Shown: piece after piece, positions 1 through 5,746 of the stretch | How the letters are laid out: each line of letters begins with the position of its first letter | How positions within the stretch are numbered: the stretch's first letter is position 1 | Assembly (NCBI GenBank): GCA_934533005.1 | Contig: CAKTBC010000077.1 | Coordinates: 1-8,728 of the forward strand | DNA: 8,728 nucleotides | Source: an uncultured Oscillospiraceae bacterium | Lineage (GTDB): Bacteria > Bacillota > Clostridia > Oscillospirales > Oscillospiraceae | Direction: 5' to 3' | Position numbers and translations under genes: made by a program | Notes under the pieces: model-generated | What the model was told of the DNA's origin: nothing | The model's input: the letters and a program-made list of their open reading frames with translations, nothing else | Databases searched by the model: none

Positions 1-791
1 GGGTCGATCTCGCGCACCATGCGGCGGAGGGGGCCAAGCTGGCCGGGCTTCACGGCGCACATGATGACGCGCTCGCTCTTGCCGGACCAGGCGCCGTGGC
101 CGTCGAGCAGCGTTACGCCGCGGTGCAGCCGCCCGGTGATGGCGCTGCTCAGATCGGCGCTCTTGTCGGAGATGATGTAGCACAGCCGGGAGTTGACGGG
201 ACCGTACAGAATGAGCGACTCTAACTTGTTGGTGATGTACATGCAAATGAGCGTGTACATGCAGCTGTCGAACCGGTGGAACACGAAGGCGAACGTGACG
301 ATGATGACGAGGTTGAACGAGAGGATGAACGTTGTCATATTGATATGCGGGTATTTGCGCCGGAGCATCCGCGAGGGGATGTCCGTACCGCCGGCGGTCG
401 CACCGGTCGTGTAGCAGATGCCGTAGCCCGTGCCGGTGACAAGGCCGCCGTACACCGCCGCGAGCATCGGCTCCTCCGTGACGGTATAGGGGAAATGCGC
501 CAGAAGGTCGATGAACAGCGAGCTTGTGAGCATGAAGAGAAGCGTCAGCCCAACAAAGCGTTTGCCGAGCTTCTGCCAGGCCCAGATGAAGAGCGGCGCG
601 TTGATCGCCACCGTGATCGCGCCGACCGGCAGGCCGGTCAGGAGGTTCACGATCTGCGCGATGCCGGTCACACCGCCGGAGACGATGCTGTTCGGGAACG
701 TAAGATAGCGGAACGATACCGCGACAAGAGAAGAACCAACAAGGATCTTCAGTACATCAAACCAGAGTTTTCCGTGAAGTTTCGCTTCCAT
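1..791 (-). CDS. YitT family membrane protein (DUF161 + DUF2179), 3' end beyond the window
   Basis: This is an integral membrane protein of the YitT family, whose transported substrate, if any, is not established. The reading frame starts at ATG 791-789 and stays open for 263 codons to the left edge, so the C-terminus is missing. Residues 11-30, 57-73, 80-98, 110-128 and 153-172 are hydrophobic and look like membrane segments. The family-typical GGVTGIAQ lies near residues 39-46 and TTGATAGGTDIPSR near 128-141. From about residue 205 comes a soluble DUF2179-type domain with RGVTLLDGHGAWSG and a late VREID. Family members usually have about 280-290 residues, so only some 20-30 should be missing. 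The gene starts 30 bases after the parC-like stop, in the same frame, with no terminator between, so it is probably cotranscribed. No strong Shine-Dalgarno is visible, only purine-rich AAAGAAAG some 13-20 bases upstream. Family assignment is firm; function is unknown. Confidence 0.9.
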   Translation of the reverse strand, partial: MEAKLHGKLWFDVLKILVGSSLVAVSFRYLTFPNSIVSGGVTGIAQIVNLLTGLPVGAITVAINAPLFIWAWQKLGKRFVGLTLLFMLTSSLFIDLLAHFPYTVTEEPMLAAVYGGLVTGTGYGICYTTGATAGGTDIPSRMLRRKYPHINMTTFILSFNLVIIVTFAFVFHRFDSCMYTLICMYITNKLESLILYGPVNSRLCYIISDKSADLSSAITGRLHRGVTLLDGHGAWSGKSERVIMCAVKPGQLGPLRRMVREID

Positions 792-821
792 AGCTCTATC
801 GGTTTCTTTCTTTGTATTTTT

Positions 822-3077
822 TTATTCGGCGCCGTCGAGCAGCGTCATCTGCCGCTCACCGCGATCCTCCTCGCGGAGGAGAGCGCCGGCGGCGGGGATG
901 CTGCGCATGCGGTAGCGCGCAAGATTCTGGATGGTCGTGTCGGCGAGGAAGGCTGCGCGCTCGAGCCGGTACTTCGGCTTGAGCGTCATGACCGCGACGC
1001 CCTGCGTGGCGCGGGAGGTCTTGGGCGCGAGCAGCGCCGTGTTGAACACGAGAGCGCGCCCTTCCGTAGAGAACACCGCCACGTTCTGCTCCTCCGTGAG
1101 GACGAGCAGCGCACGGAGCGGGCTCTTGTCGCAGTAAGCGCCGGTGAGGCGCTTGCGGTTCGTCTTGGTAGCATAGCTCTCGAGCGGCACACGGGCGCAC
1201 TTGCCGTTTTCGAAGAAGAACAGCACCTCGCCGCGGTAATCGCCGGGCAGGACGAGCGAGAATACACTCTCCCCGTCGTCCATGCCGAGATGGGCGGGCA
1301 GATATACGCCGAGCTGCGAGGCTTTTGTGTCAGCAAAGTCTGCCGCGCGGCATTTGTAGACCTGGGCCTTGTCGGTGAACACGAGCATTTCGGCGCGGTT
1401 CGTCGTCTCGAAGCTCTGTGAAGGCCCGTCGTTTTCCTTGTACTTCTGCTCGCCGCCCATACGCAGCGAGAGCGGCGTGATCTTCTTGAAATACCCTTCG
1501 CGCGATAGGAACAGGTTGACCGGGTAATCCTCTGCCGGATCCTCCTCCGGCGCTTCGGGCGCGTCGGCAGCGTAGGTGATGACGCTGCGGCGCGGCGAGG
1601 GGTACTTTTTCATCACCTGCTGGAGCTCGGAAATGATGATCGCGCGCAGCTTGCGGCGGCTCGCGAGCGTATCTTCGAGCTCGGCGATCTCGCGTTCGAG
1701 CTCGTCCGTCTCCTCGGTGCGCTTGAGGATGTATTCGCGGTTGATGTTGCGCAGCTTGATCTCCGCAACGTACTCGGCCTGCACCTGATCGATGCCGAAG
1801 CCGATCATGAGATTCGGCACAACGTCGCTCTCGCGCTCGGTATTGCGGATGATGGAGATGGCGCGGTCAATGTCGAGCAGGATCTTTTTGAGACCGTTGA
1901 GAAGATGGAGCTTTTCCTTCTTTTTCGATACGTCAAAATATACCCGCCGACGGACGCATTCAAGCCGCCAGGCGATCCACTCGTCCAAGATCTCGCCGAC
2001 GCCGCACACGCGCGGCGTGCCGCCGAGGAGGATGTTGAAGTTGCAGGCAAAGCTGTCCTGCAGCGGCGTCATGCGGAAGAGCTTCTGCATGAGCTTTTCG
2101 GGATCAACGTCGCGCTTGACGTCAATGGCGAGCTTGAGACCATTGAGGTCGGTCTCGTCGCGCATGTCGTTCACTTCGCGCAGCTTGCCCGCCTTGACGA
2201 GCTCGGCCACCTTGTCGATGATCGCCTCGACGGTCGTGCTGTACGGGATCTCGTAAATTTCAATGATGCGCTCCTTGGGATCAAAGCGCCAGCGGGCGCG
2301 CACCTTCACGCCGCCGCGGCCGGTCTTATAGAGCGACTCCATCTCGCCGGGATCGCACACGATCTCGCCGCCGGTCGGAAAGTCCGGTGCGGGGAGCGTT
2401 GTGAGGATATTATGTTCGGGATCCTTCAAAAGCGCGATCGTCGTTTCGCAGACCTCGCCGAGATTGAACCCGCAGATGTTCGATGCCATGCCGACGGCGA
2501 TGCCCATGTTGGCCGAGACGAGCACATTTGGGAACGTGGTCGGGAGAAGCGTCGGCTCCGTGGTGGAGTTATCGTAGTTCGGGACAAAGTCCACGGTGTC
2601 CTTGTCGATATCGCGGAAGAGCTCGGCACAGATGGGCGCGAGCTTCGCCTCCGTATAACGCGAGGCCGCCCACGCCATATCGCGCGAATACACCTTGCCG
2701 AAGTTTCCCTTGGAATCGACAAACGGGGTGAGCAGTGCGCCATAGCCCTTGGAAAGACGCACCATCGTATCATAGATGGCGGAGTCGCCGTGCGGGTTAT
2801 AGTGCATCGTCGCGCCGACGATGTTCGCCGACTTCGTGCGCGCGCCGGTGAGAAGTCCCATTTTGTACATGCAGTACAAAAGCTTTCGGTGGCTCGGCTT
2901 AAAGCCGTCGATCTCCGGGATGGCGCGCGAGACGATGACGCTCATCGCGTAGGGCATGTAGTTGTTCTCGAGCGTTTCGGTGACGGGCTGCTCCACAACA
3001 GCGGAGCGCAGCCCCATTACATTCTGTTCCTCGGCGGTCGCGTGGCGCGATGCCGGGCTTTCCTTCTTTCTTGCCAT
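822..3077 (-). CDS. DNA topoisomerase IIA subunit A, ParC/GyrA-like
   Basis: This is the DNA-breaking and rejoining subunit of an ATP-dependent type IIA topoisomerase, expected to act as a dimer with the B subunit encoded just upstream. The 751 residues carry the breakage-reunion domain: AIPEIDGFKPSHRKLL (52-67), YNPHGDSAIYD (93-103), and Arg140-Tyr141 in AASRYTEAKL, where Tyr141 is the predicted catalytic tyrosine. A charged helical stretch near 425-490 fits the tower/coiled-coil gate. The rest is a beta-pinwheel-like C-terminal domain. I see no GyrA box (QRRGGKG-type), so the protein is ParC-like rather than a true supercoiling GyrA. Quinolone-pocket equivalents Ser99 and Asp103 are the sensitive-type residues. 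ATG 3077 is preceded by AAGGA at 3085-3089, 7 bases away. The gene lies 122 bases after the parE-like gene and 30 before yitT. It is about 50-100 residues shorter than typical GyrA. parC is the closest symbol, but the pair is diverged enough that I leave it blank. Confidence 0.93.
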   Translation of the reverse strand: MARKKESPASRHATAEEQNVMGLRSAVVEQPVTETLENNYMPYAMSVIVSRAIPEIDGFKPSHRKLLYCMYKMGLLTGARTKSANIVGATMHYNPHGDSAIYDTMVRLSKGYGALLTPFVDSKGNFGKVYSRDMAWAASRYTEAKLAPICAELFRDIDKDTVDFVPNYDNSTTEPTLLPTTFPNVLVSANMGIAVGMASNICGFNLGEVCETTIALLKDPEHNILTTLPAPDFPTGGEIVCDPGEMESLYKTGRGGVKVRARWRFDPKERIIEIYEIPYSTTVEAIIDKVAELVKAGKLREVNDMRDETDLNGLKLAIDVKRDVDPEKLMQKLFRMTPLQDSFACNFNILLGGTPRVCGVGEILDEWIAWRLECVRRRVYFDVSKKKEKLHLLNGLKKILLDIDRAISIIRNTERESDVVPNLMIGFGIDQVQAEYVAEIKLRNINREYILKRTEETDELEREIAELEDTLASRRKLRAIIISELQQVMKKYPSPRRSVITYAADAPEAPEEDPAEDYPVNLFLSREGYFKKITPLSLRMGGEQKYKENDGPSQSFETTNRAEMLVFTDKAQVYKCRAADFADTKASQLGVYLPAHLGMDDGESVFSLVLPGDYRGEVLFFFENGKCARVPLESYATKTNRKRLTGAYCDKSPLRALLVLTEEQNVAVFSTEGRALVFNTALLAPKTSRATQGVAVMTLKPKYRLERAAFLADTTIQNLARYRMRSIPAAGALLREEDRGERQMTLLDGAE

Positions 3078-3090
3078 GTATGCTTCCTTA

Positions 3091-3205
3091 TACGGTCAAA
3101 TTAAGTTTACATAATTTAAGCTACATAATTTATTTTACGTAATTTAGTTTACGCAAATTGTTTTACATAATATATATTACATAATTTAGTTTGCATAACT
3201 TATGA
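3091..3205. repeat. 14-bp AT-rich tandem repeat array (7 units plus one degenerate copy)
   Basis: Seven consecutive 14-base units run without spacers from 3108 to 3205, starting at 3108, 3122, 3136, 3150, 3164, 3178 and 3192. The plus-strand consensus is TACATAATTTAGTT. Bases 1, 3, 6 and 7 are the same in all units; positions 4, 5 and 8-14 vary. Units 3 and 4 read TACG at the start, and the seventh begins TGCATAACTTA. A 17-base degenerate copy (TACGGTCAAATTAAGTT) precedes them at 3091-3107. The array has 18 G or C bases in 98, against a visibly GC-rich background. It fills the gap between the parE-like and parC-like genes, and its last unit includes the parE-like stop codon (3200-3202). Function is unknown: it could be a binding-site array, an AT-rich spacer in the mRNA, or a replication-slippage product. 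Confidence 0.9.
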
Positions 3206-5182
3206 CAGGTCAGCCAGATCGAGATACCGGCTGCCGACCTCGGCGATGTGTTCCTTGCGCCCGGCGAGATTGTCGCCGAGGAGAAGATCGAAAACGCGCG
3301 CCGTTTCGTCGGCATCCTCGGGCATGACGCGGATGAGCCGCCGGGTCTCGGGGTTCATTGTCGTGAGCCACATCATCTCCGGGTCGTTCTCGCCAAGACC
3401 TTTGCTGCGGTTGATGACGATCCTGGCGTTCCCGATCGACTCCACGATCTCCGCCTTTTCGCGGTCGGAATACGCGAACCATGTCTTCCCCTTCGCCTGA
3501 ATTTCGTACAGCGGCGATTCGGCAATATAGACGTAGCCCTCGCGGATGAGCGTCGGCACAAGCCGCCAGAGCATCGTTAGGATGAGTGTGCGGATCTGGT
3601 AGCCGTCCACGTCGGCATCGGTGCAGATGACAACCTTGTTCCAGCGGAGGTTTTCAAGCGAGAAGTTATTGAGCTCCTTGCCGTGCTTTTCGACCTCCAC
3701 GCCGCAGCCGAGCACCTTGATGAGATCGGTAATGATCTCGCTTTTGAAGATGCGGGCATAATCGGCCTTGAGGCAGTTCAGGATCTTGCCGCGCACCGGC
3801 ATGATACCCTGGTATTCCGCGTCACGCGAGAGCTTGACGCTGCCGAGAGCGGAATCGCCCTCGACGATATAGATTTCACGCTTATCGGCGTCGCGCGAGC
3901 GGCAGTCCACAAACTTCTGCACACGGTTGGCCAGATCGAGATTCTTCGTGAGGTTTTTCTTGATGCTCACGCGCGCCTTTTCGGCCTGCTCGCGGCTGCG
4001 CTTGTTGATGAGCACCTGGTCGGCGATGCGGTCAGCCTCGGCCTTATTCTCGATAAAGTAGATCTCCAGCTTCTCCTTGAAGAAATCCGTCATCGCCTCG
4101 CGGATGAAGCGGTTCGTGATGGATTTTTTCGTCTGGTTTTCGTAGGACGTGCGTGTGGAGAAGCAGTTCGTCACAAGGATCAGGCAGTCCGCGATATCCG
4201 GGAACGTGATCTTGCTCTCGTTTTTCTGATGCTTATTGGTCTTTTTGATGTAGGCGTCGATCGCATAGACGAACGCAGTCTTTGCCGCGGCATCCGGCGC
4301 ACCGCCGTGCTCGAGCCACGAGGAGTTGTGGTAGTACTCAATAGCGTTCGTCCGGTTCGAGAAGCAGAACGCCGCCGACATGCGCACCTTGTATTCGGGC
4401 TTATCTTCGCGGTCCTTGCCCTTTCGCTCAGTCTCGATGTAATAGGGCTGTGTGAGGGGGTTCTCCCCCGCCAGCTCCGCCACGTAGTCCGCGATGCCGT
4501 TTTTGTAGCAGAACTCCGTCGTTTCAAACTTTGCGCCGTGCTGCGCACGGAAGCGGAACGTCACCCCGGCGTTCACGACGGCCTGGCGGCGCAGGATATC
4601 GAGGAAATAGCTCTCCGGGATGTTAATATCGGTGAACACTTCGATATCCGGCTTCCAGCGGGTCGTTGTGCCGGTCTTTTTCCGATCCGATGGCTCGACG
4701 AGCATTTTGCCCTTGATCTTACCCTTGGCGAAATGGAGCGTATACTTGTTCCCGTCGCGCCAAACGGTGACGTCCATATACTCAGAGGCGTACTGCGTGG
4801 CGCACGCGCCGAGGCCGTTCAGGCCGAGCGAGTATTCGTAGTCGCCGCCGTCGTCGTTTTTGTACTTGCCGCCGGCGTACAGTTCGCAGTAGACAAGCTC
4901 CCAGTTGAAGCGCTTTTCCGCCGGGTTCCAGTCCACGGGGCAGCCGCGGCCGAAATCCTCCACTTCTATGGACTTGTCATCGTAGAGAGTTACCGTTATA
5001 ATATTGCCGAAGCCCTCGCGCGCCTCGTCGATGGAGTTGGAGAGAATTTCAAATACGGCGTGCTCGCAGCCCTCCAGTCCATCAGAGCCGAAGATAACGC
5101 CCGGACGCTTGCGCACCCGGTCGGCGCCCTTGAGCTGGGAAATGCTTTCGTTGCCGTATTCCTGCGGTTTTGCTGTTGCCAT
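3200..5182 (-). CDS. DNA topoisomerase IIA subunit B, ParE/GyrB-like
   Basis: This 660-residue protein is the ATPase and metal-binding subunit of a type IIA topoisomerase. Its GHKL ATPase domain shows RVRKRPGVIFG (22-32), EILSNSIDEA (45-54, with Glu45 and Asn49 matching E. coli GyrB Glu42 and Asn46), DFGRG (76-80) and GLNGLG (120-125). The transducer carries NQTKKS, with Lys352 as the likely ATP-contacting lysine. The TOPRIM region has VEGDSA (Glu441), PVRGKILN (462-469) and DADVDG (Asp522, 524, 526), all metal ligands intact. RSKGLGEND (592-600) closes the conserved core. It differs from textbook GyrB in having DFGRG for DNGRG or DDGRG, and GLNGLG for GLHGVG. ATG 5182 is set by GGAGA at 5189-5193, 6 bases away. 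It is first in the operon, behind the promoter at 5233-5261, and its neighbour encodes the matching A subunit. Lack of a GyrA box in that partner suggests a decatenase (topoisomerase IV-type) over a gyrase, but this is inference. Confidence 0.93.
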   Translation of the reverse strand: MATAKPQEYGNESISQLKGADRVRKRPGVIFGSDGLEGCEHAVFEILSNSIDEAREGFGNIITVTLYDDKSIEVEDFGRGCPVDWNPAEKRFNWELVYCELYAGGKYKNDDGGDYEYSLGLNGLGACATQYASEYMDVTVWRDGNKYTLHFAKGKIKGKMLVEPSDRKKTGTTTRWKPDIEVFTDINIPESYFLDILRRQAVVNAGVTFRFRAQHGAKFETTEFCYKNGIADYVAELAGENPLTQPYYIETERKGKDREDKPEYKVRMSAAFCFSNRTNAIEYYHNSSWLEHGGAPDAAAKTAFVYAIDAYIKKTNKHQKNESKITFPDIADCLILVTNCFSTRTSYENQTKKSITNRFIREAMTDFFKEKLEIYFIENKAEADRIADQVLINKRSREQAEKARVSIKKNLTKNLDLANRVQKFVDCRSRDADKREIYIVEGDSALGSVKLSRDAEYQGIMPVRGKILNCLKADYARIFKSEIITDLIKVLGCGVEVEKHGKELNNFSLENLRWNKVVICTDADVDGYQIRTLILTMLWRLVPTLIREGYVYIAESPLYEIQAKGKTWFAYSDREKAEIVESIGNARIVINRSKGLGENDPEMMWLTTMNPETRRLIRVMPEDADETARVFDLLLGDNLAGRKEHIAEVGSRYLDLADLS

Positions 5183-5232
5183 CTGGTTTCTCCATATATA
5201 GTGGTTTTAATTTCCGTAAAAAAGCGCTATAT

Positions 5233-5261
5233 AGTATAGTATACCTCGATAAAAAAATCAA
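5233..5261 (-). promoter_or_regulatory. Predicted sigma-A-type promoter of the topoisomerase operon
   Basis: Read on the minus strand, TTGATT (5261-5256) is followed after exactly 17 bases by TATACT (5238-5233). These match 4 of 6 and 5 of 6 bases of the TTGACA/TATAAT consensus. A second TATACT overlaps at 5243-5238 but would have only 12 bases of spacing. Transcription would begin near 5226, giving a leader of roughly 44 bases before the parE-like ATG. The -35 box lies within the T-tract of the minus-strand hairpin at 5251-5287. Prediction by eye; no experimental support. Confidence 0.65.
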
Positions 5262-5287
5262 GCGGAGTCTAACGAATCAGACTCCGC
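5251..5287 (-). terminator. Minus-strand Rho-independent terminator upstream of the topoisomerase promoter
   Basis: On the minus strand a perfect 9-bp stem (GCGGAGTCT with AGACTCCGC, arms 5287-5279 and 5270-5262) encloses an 8-base loop. It is followed by TTGATTTTTTT, a T-rich tail suited to termination. On the plus strand no T-tract follows, so it works in one direction only. No minus-strand gene lies directly upstream of it, since the bofA-like gene there is on the plus strand. It may stop antisense read-through from the tct operon and insulate the topoisomerase promoter. Confidence 0.65.
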
Positions 5288-5325
5288 CCGTCGAGAGAGT
5301 TTTCTCTTTCCCGTCTCTTCGGCTT

Positions 5326-5346
5326 GCGGCGGCTGTTGACCGCCGC
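5326..5346. other. Short GC inverted repeat in the leader region before bofA
   Basis: GCGGCGG (5326-5332) and CCGCCGC (5340-5346) are a perfect 7-bp inverted repeat with a 7-base loop. Outer bases GCT (5322-5324) and AGC (5349-5351) could extend it across a small internal loop. No T-tract follows on either strand, so it does not look like a terminator. It lies about 75 bases before the bofA start and might be structure in its 5' leader, or chance in GC-rich DNA. Confidence 0.35.
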
Positions 5347-5404
5347 CGAGCATAGTATATGCCGCGCCGGTTTTGTCATTCCATCCATTTTTCGCCAGAA
5401 CAGA

Positions 5405-5413
5405 AAAGGAGAA
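5405..5413 (+). promoter_or_regulatory. Ribosome binding site that fixes the bofA start
   Basis: AAAGGAGAA contains AGGAG at 5407-5411 and sits 8 bases before ATG 5420. The frame is open further upstream to a TTG at 5324, but that start has no comparable site and would add 32 polar residues before the first hydrophobic segment, unlike the family. The 5420 start is therefore preferred. Confidence 0.85.
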
Positions 5414-5419
5414 TCGTTC

Positions 5420-5683
5420 ATGTCTACCGCTTCCACGATCGTTGTCATTGTCGTTGCCGTCATTTTTCTCGGCTTTTTCATCAAGCTGCTCAAAACCCCC
5501 ATCAAGCTGGCGTTCAAGCTGCTGCTGCACGCCGTCGGAGGGTTTGTGATGCTGTTCCTTGTGAATTTCTTCGGCTCGTATCTCGGGATATCGCTGGAGA
5601 TGAGCTGGCTCAACGCGATCGTCTCCGGCGTGCTCGGTGTGCCGGGCGTCGTGATATTGCTGCTTTTCAAGTATATTCTCTGA
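5420..5683 (+). CDS. bofA: BofA-family protein (pro-sigma-K processing inhibitor family)
   Basis: This small 87-residue membrane protein matches the BofA family in length and in its C-terminal half. In Bacillus, BofA sits in the outer forespore membrane with SpoIVFA and holds the SpoIVFB protease inactive until pro-sigma-K should be processed. Here residues 4-23 form a first hydrophobic helix. TPIKLAFKLLLHAVGG (26-41) leads into a second hydrophobic stretch, and an amphipathic linker (SYLGISLEMSWLN) precedes the closing hydrophobic segment with the family-typical GVLGVPGVVILLL. It is the only clear plus-strand gene in the window, flanked by minus-strand operons. It does not sit beside recR or dnaX, as Bacillus bofA does. 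It ends 17 bases before a strong terminator. Whether this host has SpoIVFB and a processed sigma-K cannot be told from here, so the family name is safer than the exact role. Confidence 0.82.
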   Translation: MSTASTIVVIVVAVIFLGFFIKLLKTPIKLAFKLLLHAVGGFVMLFLVNFFGSYLGISLEMSWLNAIVSGVLGVPGVVILLLFKYIL

Positions 5684-5700
5684 TATGTAATATGAACAGG

Positions 5701-5746
5701 CAAAAACTGCGGATGCTTTTGAGCATCCGCAGTTTTTGATTTTTAT
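5701..5746. terminator. Bidirectional terminator between convergent bofA and tctA
   Basis: A perfect 17-bp stem (arms 5701-5717 and 5722-5738, beginning CAAAAACTGCGGATGCT) encloses the loop TTTG. Each 3' arm ends in GTTTTTG on its own strand, giving U-runs in both directions. The plus strand continues with ATTTTTATT. It lies 17 bases after the bofA stop and 4 bases beyond the tctA stop (5745-5743), so it can end both convergent transcripts. Confidence 0.93.

Noticed and set aside
276..1421. Plus-strand open frame of 381 codons opposite the parC-like and yitT genes
   Set aside because: It lies antisense to two clear genes, is rich in Arg, Glu, Ala and His in the way antisense GC-rich frames are, and has no recognisable motif.
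1905..3104. Plus-strand open frame of 399 codons antisense to the parC-like gene
   Set aside because: It is a shadow frame: low-complexity charged composition, no family features, and the minus strand encodes conserved topoisomerase motifs throughout.
3140..3163. Internal promoter for parC in the AT-rich repeats (minus-strand TTGCGT, 17 bases, TAAATT)
   Set aside because: Any AT-rich repeat yields such partial matches; three of six and four of six bases is too weak to call.
3091..3205. CRISPR array
   Set aside because: Units are 14 bases, directly adjacent with no spacers, AT-rich and drifting, and no cas gene is present.
3683..5239. Plus-strand open frame of 518 codons antisense to the parE-like gene
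   Set aside because: It is long only because GC-rich codon bias on the minus strand removes stops. It has no motif, and all conserved residues belong to the opposite strand.
5336..5363. Sigma-A promoter for bofA: TTGACC with a TATA-like box downstream
   Set aside because: The best -10 candidates are TATATG at only 14 bases or TATGCC at 16 with three matches, and the -35 overlaps a GC inverted repeat. A sigma-E-like CATAGTAT is also seen, but without a fitting -35.
5258..5703. Two minus-strand open frames (90 and 144 codons) opposite bofA
   Set aside because: They overlap the terminators and run antisense to a BofA-family gene with a good ribosome binding site. Their residues look like random frame translation.
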